Shown: positions 23,339 through 36,208 of the stretch, one piece after another
How the letters are laid out: every line of letters begins with the position of its first letter
Position numbering within the stretch: the stretch's first letter is position 1
Assembly (NCBI GenBank): GCA_002749535.1
Contig: MZZL01000387.1
Location: 436,090 to 500,089 of the forward strand
Origin: Apophysomyces variabilis
Taxonomy: Eukaryota; Mucoromycota; Mucoromycetes; Mucorales; Mucoraceae
DNA: 64,000 nt
Direction of reading: 5' to 3'
The notes under the pieces: generated by a model
What the model saw: only the letters and a program-made list of their open reading frames with translations
What the model was told of the DNA's origin: nothing
Database searches by the model: none
Position numbers and translations under genes: made by a program

Positions 23339-26300
23339 GGCTTGAAGTGTCTGGGGACACTCCGGTCCAATGAGAAATTAATATAATCCTCTGGAGAGCC
23401 AGTAATCATTCAATATAATCGTTTTGGCTTCCTGCTTACCCAATAATTTTCGCATATAATCCCTGCGGCTCTATAATCTGGGTGTGAACTAGACAAATAA
23501 AAAGAAAGAGGGCCCTGGTATATCTTGATATCTTAGTTAGACAAGTACCACGCTTCACAGTTGCTTCTCCGTAAACCTATATTGCAAAAAGGAAAGCTTT
23601 TTAAAATGAAAAGAGGAAGACCATCAGGACAAAGAAACAAGCCAAATTATCATGCCGGACGTCCTGCAAAAAGGTGCCAGCAGGCATTGGGTAGCCAAAG
23701 GATACTAAACTTCTATTCACCTGTAATCTATGAGACAGCGGAGTCATCTAATGCTTTGATCCATTCTAGGAATAGCAATGCCACTGAATTTCAATCCAAT
23801 CACTTTGATACAGAGGTTCTACCCCTTAATAACTTACACGGTTGGAAAATTAACTCATCAAATAGAGTATGGAGGTATCAGGATCAGATATGGAGAATAT
23901 GGATAAAGTCCATGATATAGCATCTGAAACCCAGCGTGGTTCTTCAATGGGCAATAACCTTGACATGCAGCACAGTAGCCCTAATATCGAAGAATTTGGT
24001 GATGAAGATAGCTTCTCTAGAAACAACATATTCAAAGAGCCATCAACTTATGATGATGAGAATATTGTTGATGATGACCAGAGCTATACAGAAGCTCCTA
24101 GTGGAATACTACAGCAATATTTCATTTCATTGCAAGCCCGAATAAGCCAGAGAACATGTCCAGAGGAATATAACCGTGGTACTTTCTGGGTTAATCTGCC
24201 AGAACCGTTTTTTGCTATGAAAAGTAACATTATCGATCCTGCTGTACTCTATTATCCTCGAGTCTTTCTCTGGTTGCCTCATCACCTAGTCGAGGAGTTA
24301 AACTGCCCGACATGCAATAGTAAATTATATGTTAAGTCTTATAATAGTGATCCTTATGCACGTCGTGTGGTGGATATAGACAGGTATGTATAAATGTGTT
24401 ATTGTGTAGGAAAGGTCTTTTGACACTAATTTGCCTATGTTGACAACCAGCTGTTTCTATATTATGGGCGTACGCTATCAGTGCAGCAGTTCCACTTGCC
24501 GTATAACGTTAGCTTCCTATAATGAACGTATTATGAAGCAACTTTCCGGTCATTTAGCTGCTGAGTTCCCAGCGTATCTTACGTATCAATGCGCAGTATC
24601 AAAAAGAGTCAGGGATTTGCTACGGACTTGCATTCAGAAAGGCATGGGAATTGAACGATTTCGCCATGCTCTACAAGAGCTACATATGCTCCGCCATGAC
24701 AGAGTTGAACTGCAATATCTGAATACTTTAAAGCTACGTAGAAGCCAACCTACAATTGGTGATTTCTTGTGCCATGCTCGACCTGCCAATTTTTCCAGTT
24801 TCAGTGATATGCAAGGATATGCTGGCTATGTTCCATCATCAGCGTATTTGCGTCAAGTGTACACTAGAATCATGGATGAAATACGGCCATTGATTGATAA
24901 ACAAATGATGCAAATTGGTGGAAAAATTCTGAAAGGCGACCATTCCTTCAAGATCATTAAGCATATGGCAAAGATTGAAAGTGCGCCTATCTTTACTGCA
25001 CTTTACACTGTATGCAACGAATATGAAGAGATCCGGATGCAGATGCTCGTCCCCACCAAATCACCGTCGCACCTCAAAGCATCTTTCCGGCAGATGATTC
25101 AATCATACAGTGCATATGGGCATGAAGCCCCAGAAATTTTTTTTACGGATAATGTACAAGGCGATAGACAGTTTTTGGAAGATGTCTTACCGTCTCTTCG
25201 CCGTCCTATGGAAGAGACTGACGGTAACAAAATGGAGGAATCAATCGAGCCATCTGTCAGGGGAAACCCTAGGATATTAAAAGACGTATTCCATCTAATG
25301 GATATGATTAAGATATCAAGACGACATGGCTTGGCAAAAGAATTCTTTCGTCGCCTGCGCGATGCTATCTTTGTAGTCAACCAAGAGGATCGTCAGTTGG
25401 TGGAAGCATATCTTAATTCCAAGAACCTTAGCTGGGACTACATGTTGTCCACTAAACCCTCGTGGGTATTTCGCAGGGTCAGGCGTGTTGTACCTCCAGC
25501 TGACGAATTATACCCAGTGGTGGAGAATTTGTTCCGAGAGTATGGTCCTCTTCTGTGTGCAAAAACGGGACTTCCATTATTTGACAATGAAGCAGAAAAA
25601 CAAGCTGAAAACGTATTGAAAGCTATACATCTTGGACATGTATCCGATCCGCCAAACTTCTCCTTTTATTTTATCATTGGCCGGGATAACAACAATCTTC
25701 CACTGTATAGATGCAGCCGTGGAACTAATTCCTTAGAAGGAGGCGTGCATCAAAATATTATCCGCAAGTTTATTTCCTTTGGTGCAGGGCCGCATTTGAC
25801 AGACTCAGTTCTTGCTGATTATCGTCTACGTCACAATATAGATGTAAGTTGAAAATCATATATTTAGAAATACATACAGGCATATTGACATGTGGATATC
25901 AATCCTTTTTAAGGTTGGTACTGTCAACAGATACGGCCGTGTACATAAAGGCCACTACGAGCCATGGTTGATTAAGACAATTCAAGATCTAAGGGCAGAC
26001 CTTGGACTGGATGTTTACAACGTTCAGCAAGCAGGAATATATCAGGATGGATTTAGATTGAATGCGCCCCATGAAACATTTGGCATAACTTTCTTCCCGA
26101 GTGATATAGCAGAAGAACTAAATATTACTCTTGCCAATAATCAGAGTGACAATCCGGTACAGCAATTAGATGAGGGATTTTCAGTGCAAACCAGTGCATA
26201 TCTCATTATCTCTGGAAAATCGACAGCCAACCGAAAGGGACAGCTATACTCATACCTTGCTAAGAAGCAAAATTCCATCTATGCAATAGTTCCTGTACAT

Positions 26301-27083
26301 ACTGTACAAGAATTCAGTCTTTTCCGAAACCTAATGGCCAACTTCCAAAACTCACAAGATCATATGGATTGGAAAGAACTTGCTCGAACATGGAACAGAG
26401 ATAGTGCTGATGGTGTACATATATTCTACAAGACTCCTGACCACTTGAGGATGCAATTCAATATATGGAATGAAAGAAGAACAGCAACCAGCAGTATTCA
26501 ATTAAGCAGAGACATATGTGAAGTTATGCGTCAACAGCTACAATCACCTGGGCGCGCTCATACTATTTTGCCAGCACATACTCCTTCACCTCTCGTTCCA
26601 GTTTCTGCAGCACACAGTTTATTCACACACCCACTCTCCTTACCTGCAGTCCAACTTGCAGCGAGTCCAGTTATACATAATCCTAATCTACCAGTTCCTA
26701 GAAGACTTGCTCCAAAAACAGCAAACCTGTCAAGCTCAGCCATTAGTTATGTAATTACTCGTCCTACACACGTTCCTAAAAAGTCAACACGTACATGCAG
26801 CATATGCAAAGATCCTTCTTGCAAAGGGTTTTCCTTAAGAAGTCGCTGCAAACAATATAGAAATCTACCATAATATATTACACTTTTTTCTATTTTTATC
26901 TTTCTTTTAACAGAATATTGCCAAATTGCAGCTTTTATAAGTACTCTGATATTCAGTCGAATCAACAATGTATCTACTTTGCTTATAAGTTCATGCTCGT
27001 GCCATACGGCGCTCGCAGTCACTGAATCTTTTCTAAAAGTGTCAAAATTAAATCAGTGACTCCCCAGGCATGTTACCAGAGCC
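23339..27083 (+). mobile_element. DNA transposon copy B (right arm), apparently intact
   Basis: A 3745-bp element with imperfect terminal inverted repeats of about 28 bp (GGCTTGAAGTGTCTGGGGAC at the left; GGCTCTGGTAACATGCCTGG on the opposite strand at the right). It holds one complete spliced reading frame. Relative to copy A it differs mostly by transitions, crowded in the 5' third. Flanking bases are GGGTG and AAAAT, so no target duplication was recognised. Confidence 0.85.
23606..26873 (+). CDS. DDE-type transposase, exonuclease-less form, 1026 aa, four exons
   Basis: Predicted exons 23606-23815, 23866-24383, 24451-25843 and 25914-26873 join in frame; the introns are 50, 67 and 70 nt with GT-AG ends. 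Content in order: AT-hook-like KRGRPSG (residues 1-10); a Cys-pair region ending ARRVVDID and resuming YIMGVRYQCSSSTC, similar to what I recall as DUF6729 (from memory); a probable RNase H-fold core with Asp about 406 (KGDHSFK), Asp about 476 (FFTDNVQGD) and a candidate Glu about 672 (GTNSLEGG); and a C-terminal Cys cluster (CSICKDPSCKG). Between LPSL and NPRIL (about 490-525) there is only a linker, where the relative at 1-2640 has an exonuclease. The catalytic assignment is inference. The 50-nt first intron is the least certain. Confidence 0.75.
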
Positions 27084-27255
27084 AAAATATTCAATAGTAC
27101 AATTTTTAGTATCTATCTCTTTTTTTACTAATTTATAGTTCTTTTATAATAGATATATTCTTTTTATATACTTACTGTTCTTTCTTTTTGCCTAGTTTAT
27201 CTTTTCTAAAATTAAGCTAAGGCTTGTTTGATAATATATAAAAAATAACTATATT

Positions 27256-27650
27256 TGTCATATCTGACATGATTACATCACTATATTCAGTGGATAAAAC
27301 ATCAAGTCTAGACTGTCAGTGAACATATCAGCTATAATGACTGTATGGATCAGGTTACACTAACATCTTTATAATCTATTCATCTGTTGCTGGGACCCTA
27401 GCGGACACAGAATATCAAAAGACAGAAGATTAACATGTTATTACTGATCATACGGATTTTACAAAAGATATTAGTAACTACTCCAACCCACTTTTACCCG
27501 CATGCGTTTCTAAAGATATTTAAAGAGAACAATCATTTGTGAAATAAAGAAGATCTTTTTTTCAGTCTCGCTTATTCTTAGCATCCTGTTATTTTCGTTT
27601 TATACGTCATAAAGAGATCCTTGATCATCTTTTAAAAGTGAGCACCAGGT
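27256..27650 (+). repeat. Possible solo LTR related to the Ty3 element
   Basis: Begins TGTCATATCTGACATGATT, which matches the Ty3 LTR start TGTCATATTTGACATAA in its palindromic tip. An AATAAAG and a T-rich stretch follow about 290 bp later. The rest is not obviously similar and the right end is a guess. Confidence 0.3.
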
Positions 27651-28019
27651 GTGTATTTCGGTTAAACACCAAAACCGTAAGTGAGTTGTAAAAAGAAAGA
27701 TAAAGGTAGCAAAGAGCTTTATATTTCTAAGTAGAAAACAAAAGAAAATGTTTTGTTAGTAGATTTCATTAAGGGAAATACCTAAGGTATAATTTGGATC
27801 GTTAAATGAATTGTCAAATAGATCGTCAGTATGGTTCGTAAAAATGAGTAAAAGAGAAATGACAAGATCTTTCAATAGATCGTAAAATAAAATAATCAAA
27901 GTAAATTCTGGTTAACGATGGTATCTTAATAATCAATGGAGGTGCAGATGTGAGTATAAGGCTGCTTTGTGAAGATTTAAAAACTTCGAATAACCTGTCA
28001 TTTTATTGACAAAAAAAAT

Positions 28020-28260
28020 AAGGTATTTATACTGGTTTGAAAATACAAAAAGACAAAGGAATACAAATAAGGTTGAATAAAATAAAAGTTGAAGTTAAGA
28101 ATAAAATTAGATAAAAAGGAAGGTTAAATCAGAAATAAGGTTGGATAAAAAAATAAAATTCAAATGAAATAAGGTTGAATTGAGATACTGTTGGATAGAG
28201 ATAGAGGTAAAAGTGTTGAGTAATAATAGGGTTGGATCAGAATAGAGTTGGAAGATAAGC
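28020..28260. repeat. Degenerate purine-rich repeat (AAGGTTGRATA-like)
   Basis: Variants of GGTTGAATAAA, GGTTGGATAAA and GGTTGGATCAG recur at irregular spacing in a strand almost free of C. This is low-complexity sequence with no reading frame. Confidence 0.5.
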
Positions 28261-29938
28261 TAAGGATGTATAGTAATGAGGATTGGAAAGGACGTGTATG
28301 TAGCAAAGAAATTGTGGTGTACATTGCCGAAAAGTCCCTTTAACCTGAGGATAAGTTATTTTCTTAAGAAAACACTTGTACCATCCTTCTCTTATCAGCT
28401 TTGCAGCTTTTCCAACTTTTATTCCAGTACGAAATATGAAATAATAATAAAAAGAAAATAAGAAACAGAAAAAAAGGGAGAGGGGTAAACATAATAATTT
28501 TTTTTTCTTTTTTTTTTTGTTTTCAGGAGGTCATCACATCGGTTTTGGCTGAGTTTATAACCAACATCATTGGCGCATACATAGCTTAATTGCTCTCTTC
28601 TGTGCTCCCAGAGTATATGAACGTACCAATGCAGCAGAGACAGATCGAAACTCACAAATAGCCAATATGAAGAACTCAAACATTTTTTCTTTCTGCTTTT
28701 ATTCGCCTTGGTATCTAACTTTTCTACTATAGCTATATGCCACTTGCAAGCAAACTACGATAAGAGAACTCTGCTAAGCACAACATTACTACTATCAAAG
28801 CAAAGTATAAATACAAAGTAAACAGTGGAGAGTAAAAGCAACATAAGAGTGAAAGAATCAACTGTTATCTATGACTTCTTGTTTGTGGAATATATTCTGC
28901 TGTCATGCCTGCATTTCATTTGCTACTGTTGAATACAAATGTAGACAATAGGGCAATAGACCAGTGATTAACCAGACTAAAAGGTATTGATCAACTTTAT
29001 TTCTATTGAAGCTTTATTTATACTAAATGTGAGACACTTTTTCAACTAAGACCGTAAAACTTTTCATGAGGCTTATCCATGATAGCGGAAGATCAAGTAC
29101 TTAGGATGAATCAGCTATCCCTAATATGACAATAGTTTCCAAAGAACAATAACAGATCAGATCCATTGGTTATATGTACCTGAAACCTAGTTACATACTA
29201 ATTAGTATGTTTGATGAACCTGAGTTTGAATAGCTTATTGTATTCCAATCAGTTGTCTCAAAGTGACAAGCTGTAGTCGAATAACTGACAGTTGTTGTTT
29301 CATACTTGGTTAATAGTAAATCCTTCAGGTATGAATACAACAGCTACGATTAGTAACTTAGGTGTTAATCTACTAATAAGGGTGGGCGACATGCAGCTTT
29401 TGTGGTTTGGCCGTGAAAGCTTTATCATTGTATTTTAAATAATGCAAGAGATCAGTGACAGCCGCTAAACAACCTAAGGCACCAATAGCTATGCCATGCT
29501 ATGATCACATGTAAGGCATGGCAGCTCTACCCTTGTCTGTTGCTTCTGAAGATTATCTTCTGTACAACAGCATGCCAATTGTTCGCCTTTCTTAGAGCAG
29601 GACTTTTACAAAACTTGAGAAAGTGAAAGTGTATTGTCAGCTTTATTTTCTATGCCTAAGAGGTCCCTAATCAATGTAACCGTTCCCAACTGCAAAATGC
29701 GGCCGTTATGTTGATTTACAACTGATGCATAATCGACTTCTTTCAGAACTTCAAACTCAAGCAATGTTACTGAAGGGAAATAAACATGAATTCAACAACA
29801 TAAGGGCGCTATCATATATATATGAGATACCTCATAATGGTTAAATTAACCCTGGGAGATATAACTAGAGCCAGTTTAACAAACAAATTCAAGTTATTGG
29901 TTTGGCAAAAAGCTGTAAGTACTATTAGATTATAAAAA

Positions 29939-32900
29939 TTATCCTGCTCTATCGATAGAATCACACGAATACCGCACGGGACACGGCGTACCATGGCTTG
30001 CGGCAGCTGTCAATGGATGACACGAAACACTGATACTGCTGTTTGCGTCATCGCTATCTCCACCCATACTAGGTCGGCTACTGCCAGAAAAGCTCTCCGT
30101 GGAGTCAATATCATGATGCTGGGATGCCAAGTCCTGACAAATGGAAAACAAGGGATGATTTGCCATTTTAGCCAGGTCCCAGCGCGATAGTGTGTTACAA
30201 AGCTTGGAGAGTTCCAGAGGCAAGTTAACATAATATGGCGGAATGGATATATCTTCAACAATCAATGATTGCTTTTCACTGAGCTCTTCCGGTGCATAAG
30301 TACGTAACGGTTCCCATGGTGACTGGCATTGATCGACGTCAAGATCTACCGGCGGCTCCATCGGACGCTGGCATTAGGCATATGAAGGTGAGACTGTACG
30401 CATAACGACACTTTCAACATAGGTGATATTTACCGAAATATTATTGATAAACTCCATGAATCCTTGAGTGTTTTTCTACAGAATCTCAATTAATTTACAT
30501 CTTCCGAGAGTATTGATTACTTGAAGAAAATGATTTAGGTAAACCATCCAGGGTTCCTTCATGTTTGAACCAGTCAAACTTGCTAAGTTCATAAGGCACT
30601 TCGCAAGCAATGTTAATGTGCGACTTGTTTTAGAATCAGGATGATCTAGAAGAAGACCCGTAAGTTTTCGCTGTGGACACAATGCGCTACCTTGAACCAA
30701 CCCAAATTGTTTTGGTGAAAGAATGGCAGGACAGATAAGACGTAAAAAGATAAATCCGCTAAATGAGAAAGAATCAGTAATTTTAACACGCATTCACCAA
30801 CGGGGAAACGTTCCGGTGTTTACCTCACGCAGGTGTATCTTGCTGCTTGTTGGCTGTTATCGTCATCGAGCTTAAACTTTTTAATGACTGCAGACTGCAG
30901 ATAGCCAAATATCGCACGCAGCTCGCTATATATTTTGAGTGCACCTTTAGTCACTACTGTTATGTTTGAGCAATGGAACTTTAGATGAACTTACAGTGGA
31001 AATTTCGAATGCGAGATCTCAATCGTTCGCCATGTCGTTTGCACATAGCGAAATAGCCTGTCGCAGTGATCGTTAAGGGAGCCGCTTTTAGTCAAACGGG
31101 CAAGATCCACCTATTCATTGGAAACAAAGTCAGAAAAGGAGAAGTACATCTTGCAAGCTTCTCTAAACACCTCGATATGTATTTTAGCTATACATAATGT
31201 ACGGACAGTGCCACCGATCGCCTCATCAAGGTAGTCCTTTCCCACCATCTTCATGTAGACGTCCATAACCTTAGTCAATAGTGAATTACCTCTATTTTAA
31301 CTTTAATCAGAACAATTGCGAGCAAACATAATTTACTCCCTACCTAAACAAAATATTGGCATCCTCTACGTTCGAGATATTATAAGAAACAGAAGATATC
31401 TAATCAGAATTCTCACCTGAATTCAAAGAGGAGACTTCATAGTCGATCAGCGATTTTATCCACGGTACTGCCATTCCAAGACCTTGATAGATTCGTACAA
31501 GGTTTGCTGCCAGTCCCTCAACACTGGGCGCTTTTCGCACCATATCATAAATCGCATCATTATCCAATTCTCGAAGCAACTGAAATCATCGAAATTCAGC
31601 TTTGTTTACCGTACTTAACTAAGCTTACCTTTACAAGTTCAAAGTAACGATAAAATGGTAAAACAATTTGATCTTCCAGCTTAGTACCGATGCGAAGCTC
31701 TCCTCCTGTGCCATATGCCTGTGCGTATCCAAGACTGGCAAAGGATGCGAATGTGCGGTGTTTGCTTTCCTTGCGGATATCATACCATTCTTCGTGCATA
31801 ACTCCAAGTCCAATCTGACTGGCAGGCACAAAGACAGATCCTGGAGAATAGTTATTGACATGGCTGTACTCCTTCCTTTTTGTTTGGAGTGGAGAGGAAA
31901 AAAAAAGATGATTACCAATACGCGATTCGCGATCGCTTTTGCTGTTCTTGTTCATCACATTGATTGTGATACCTCGTCTAATCTTAGAAACATCCCTATC
32001 AATGCATATGAGTTATCATACTAGAAGGACGGAAAGCCCTACGAGAAAGCAAAGTCTTCACGCCAAAATGGTGTTGCGGTTTTTGCTAGTTTTCCTGTTA
32101 TAGCACGCTTTTCGTTGTCCACAGTAACTTCGCAAAACAGTTCGTTATGAGAGCAATCCTTGTTAGCTATGTTGAATTGCCGGCCTTCTAAAATACGCAC
32201 AGTGAGAGTCCGTCCGTGGCGATACATAAACCGATTCATGGCCTTCGTATGGTCCATATCGGCTACGATATCAGGGACACAGCAAAGTTTCAGTGACACC
32301 AGCCAACGGTCGCGTTCTTCAGCTGTACTAGCTTGCATACAATAGGTTTCCACGGGAGAAACGCGAATAACAAAGCAATAAGGAGAATTATAAATAGTGT
32401 CTGACAGCATATAAATCTGCTGCCTCTGGATCGTCCCAAGTTGAATTGTTTGATGAATTAAGTAGTCATTCTCCTCCTAACCAGTCGCTTATAAATTATC
32501 ACCAGCGGATCATATTGTTTTTAATTTTACCCTTTTGCTTTGTAAATGAAGCATTCCGTTCGATAGCAGATCTAATAATACATGATGCCAAACCGCTGGC
32601 AAATCTGCAGCACCAGTACCCTTAGTTGAGCCAGTCTCTAATGAACAGTTACATGCGTCAGATAGAGTTGAAAAGAGATGTAAAAATAAGAGAGAGTTAT
32701 GCAAACCTCGCACAGCAAGCATGCCTGTCTTGATCGGTTTGCTATCGTAACCTTTTGCACAATTGGCAGCACACGAAACAGCGACAGTCGTTGCCTCAGT
32801 AACACTGCCGCGACTATTGTTGGTGCTGCCATTTGCCTAACGCAAAATGGTTTAGAAGCGCAATGACCAGAAGAGTTAGCCTACCATCCCGTCTGGTTTA

Positions 32901-35399
32901 ACTATGCTTGCGTCAACCATAATAGTCGTTGCTGAAAAACTTGGACGCTTCGACAGGAAGGCTTTACCGTTTCCGGTTTCACGAGCAGATGGGATCTAAT
33001 CATAGTCATGTAAGTCATGAAGCCAGCGAACGTTTAGCCTATATACACATACAGCACTACGACGAGCTGTTATCTGTTTTTTACAAGATGGTTCCAACAT
33101 AGGAATTGTTTGCCAAGATCTTAGAGCCCTAAACCATTCTGAAAAGTCGAGCGTTGTCTCAGCCTGAAGATGGATCTCTCTAACAAAAGTACCAAGGTTT
33201 GGGTAAAGATGATTTGTGTCATATATATCACGAGTCTTACATATCATGCAACATGGAGTAGAGCTGAATTACAAAATCCCGTTTTTCATTGTCTGCTGTT
33301 TGGACAGTAGCCGATTTCAAGTCTACTACGATAATGGGACTCTATTTTCCGCTTAGCATTCAAATAAATCCTCCTCTTAGTCAGTGGGTGTACCCCTTCT
33401 TTTTGATGGCGCATCAGTACGCCGTCATCTTTTATATAAAAGTAAAATCTTTAAAAAGCGTTTTAGAAAAGCGCCAAAAGTCTCTATCAAGCTTAATGGT
33501 ATACTACCTTGTCCATACCGAATGATTGCCTTTACCGGGTTTTTGCTTCATTAAGAGATAGCCCTTTGACATTGCCTTGGAAGAACCGGTTGCCGCAAAT
33601 TGATTTGATAGCATGGAGTCCAGGCTACTGTAACGTTGCTATTTTTGATGAGCTCCATGTGATTGCGATTTGTTTAGGTCGATAGCTACCATGGCGCGTG
33701 GTTTGTTCAAAAATGGAAATGCAATAATTGATGTGGGTGATGCAGGTCGTGATCGAAAAGGGTCTAATGCACCATCGTTTCCGCTTTTTAAGCTATCATG
33801 GTATGCTGCTAATTTTTCCTGAATATAGTAAGATAGGCTATCGTGTGTCTGGGATTTACGGTTATGTTTAGCACGTATTACGCGTCATGTCCGGTCATTT
33901 CACCTCATAGAAATCGTCTTCGATTTTGCTTGGTTTGGCTGACTGGACTAATTCGGTTAAATTTTCAATTGTTTGCATATTCTTTTGTTTGTCTGTCCAC
34001 ATTGTTTGCAATGTCATTGCGGTCTATTTTTTTTTTTTTTTTTTTTTTTACTTTNAAAAGGGTCTAATGCACCATCGTTTCCGCTTTTTAAGCTATCATG
34101 GTATGCTGCTAATTTTTCCTGAATATAGTAAGATAGGCTATCGTGTGTCTGGGATTTACGGTTATGTTTAGCACGTATTACGCGTCATGTCCGGTCATTT
34201 CACCTCATAGAAATCGTCTTCGATTTTGCTTGGTTTGGCTGACTGGACTAATTCGGTTAAATTTTCAATTGTTTGCATATTCTTTTGTTTGTCTGTCCAC
34301 ATTGTTTGCAATGTCATTGCGGTCTATTTTTTTTTTTTTTTTGGCGAGGCATCATAAAAAGAATTACAAACCTGCGAAGACCCAGAGGGGTTTACTTACC
34401 TCGCTTCCAATTAATTTACGCGTTGTTCGAATCATATCATTCAATGTGCATAGGTATTCCAACGAGACTTCACAGAGCGTTCGTTTTGATACATACAGAT
34501 CGGAAGCGATGTCCTATGTAAATGAACGAGAGTTCGCGTTTTCCTTATTGTTATGGGCTCAAGAAATTTACGTCTGTTGCGACCTTATTCGCATTTGATT
34601 TAGCTTTTTGTGCTGCACAGTAGCGCTCAGAATGATGCTCATGTTTTTCTCGTGCATCAACCATAGCGTGATGAAACCGCTAGACCAAAGCAAAATAAGA
34701 ACAATGAAACCACTGCTATCACTTACGGTCATGGTATCCGTCACATGAAGAGTATGTCTGTACAAGGGATCGTCCACATCAGATCTGTATGAAGCAACGT
34801 CGTCAATTTTCGTTGCACCTGGGTTATATAGTAGGTCAGAGAAAAGTTGTCTCCAACTGGGCAAAGCAATAGGATTGTAACATTACCTTTGCCTACCAGC
34901 ATGTTGGTCTGCTCTATTAACTGCCGAATGGATTGTGTATAGACTATTCATGAAGATAAAAAAAGAATTCTCGGAAATTACATGGTATTTTTTTACCAAC
35001 TTCAAGTTGTCGGCACCGCTCGATAATCTCAAACCAATTAAGGAATTGTGCAATCCAATCCTGATGTATTTCTATATATTTATGGAAGCTTGGTGAATCC
35101 GTCCAAACATCGTCTGACTGAATTTCAAATGAGCACACCGGAGATACTATTCGTACAGAGATTGTTGTGATATCCATATTATCGGACAGAGAGTGATCTG
35201 TATTGGATGGAAGATCATCCAAAGCGCTTGTGTGTGTTTGGGTAGATAAGATAGATTTCTGACTAGTACGTCGAAGAGATAGAGAAGTGGAAGGTACTAC
35301 ACATGGGGTGATTGGCGTTGAAGGTTCCGATCGTTGTAATGAGTTGTATTCGGTTGTTTTTTTGATAAGTGGCGTCTGTGTTGTGGATGAATCGGTCAT
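29939..35399 (-). CDS. Ras GTPase-activating protein with BAR-like, two PH and C2 regions, many exons
   Basis: A multi-exon gene read from ATG 35399 (MTDSSTTQTP) to TAA 29941-29939. In order: a Ser/Thr-rich N-terminus; a long helical region (SIRQLIEQTNML, RFHHAMVDAREKHEHHSERY, TAMTLQTMWTDKQKNMQT) that looks BAR-like; PH1 (KGYLLMKQKPGKGNHSVW to FSEWFRAL); PH2 (TGMLAVRETG to AEERDRWLVSLK); C2 (LTVRILEGRQF, TPFWREDFAF); and RasGAP with LFR-GNSLLTKVMD split by an intron (Arg of the LFR block is the likely finger) and FLRLICPAI. Intron ends are mostly clear, but a frame change near 34,880 and the PH1 middle exon could not be resolved. One exon is doubled at the N (34055). By family it should switch Ras off at membranes. 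Confidence 0.85.
33756..34342. repeat. Direct duplication around a single N doubling a RasGAP exon
   Basis: 33756-34042 and 34056-34342 match at an offset of 300 bp, with N at 34055 and T-runs of different length (about 23 and 16) at their ends. Each copy contains the RasGAP exon TAMTLQTMWTDK...DDFYE on the minus strand. The upstream exons continue from the right copy and the downstream ones from the left, so merging the copies gives one continuous gene. Confidence 0.9.
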
Positions 35400-36208
35400 C
35401 AGAAAAGCAAAAGGAAACGAGGTGAAGGGAAAAAGAGGTTCAGTGATGAGAAGTTCCTTATTTTTGTTTGTACAAGAAAGAAAAGGGAAAGATAGCATCC
35501 ATCTTTTCCAGGGAGGTTTGGTTAAACGAGAAAAGGGGTGACTAAGTTCATGCCGCTGTGTCTACTCAATACACAGCCCGAGAAGAAAAAGGAAGAACAC
35601 CTAAATGAAAAAAGCGTTTTACGTATAGTATAACAAGATGGAAAGGGAAACTATATCCCTTCCCCCCTTCTTCATCCTTAGCTAGATCTACCTAGATTTA
35701 TAGAGTACAACCATTACTTGGTAAAGTAGATCACAACAAATTATATATGTGTGCTCTCTTTCTCTCTCTGTGTGTTTTTCTTGCTCTTTGGGCCCTTTTC
35801 AAAACGTGTATGAGTCAACCTTCTATTTCTTTTGCTCCTGAAAAACTCCTATGTTTTTTAACCTCCTGCTATTGTTTTTCGGAAGCATCAACTGTGTCCG
35901 AGTAAATACGGAAAACGTGATGACGCTGCATCGTCTCAATTTATTTCATCCCTCCCCCAGAGGTAATGACACACGTACATATTACAGGCACGCAAACATG
36001 GATGATCCATCCATTTTAACTGCTCAGTTCAAGTCTGAATGCACCCCTCTTTTCTTCTTTCTTACCTTGTCATTTCTTTTTTGTCTTTTTTAGAGCGTTC
36101 CTTTTTCTTCCCTTTCTTTTATCTTCCTTTGTCTCTTGCCTTCTTTCTTCTTTTTCTAAATAACCTTACTATTGCAGGGTCTTGACATGTATATTGTGTC
36201 CACTCAAT
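35400..36208. promoter_or_regulatory. Shared intergenic region of divergent RasGAP and RasGEF genes
   Basis: About 810 bp between the two ATGs. It contains long pyrimidine tracts on the plus strand (35,750-35,850 and 36,040-36,165, TCTTT and CTTTCTTTTT runs) common in fungal promoters. No TATA box was placed with confidence. Both promoters must lie here. Confidence 0.55.

Larger units (their letters stand above)
27084..29938. other. A/T-rich spacer between the mobile cluster and RasGAP
   Basis: No convincing reading frame. It includes a possible solo LTR start at 27256, a purine-rich stretch of loose AAGGTTGRATA repeats at about 28020-28260 and T-runs near 28500. The part from 28700 to 29938 shows nothing recognised; the last few hundred bases may be the 3' UTR of the RasGAP gene. 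Confidence 0.5.

Noticed and set aside
30010..30261. Frames overlapping the last RasGAP exon on both strands
   Set aside because: Shadows of the RasGAP coding frame.
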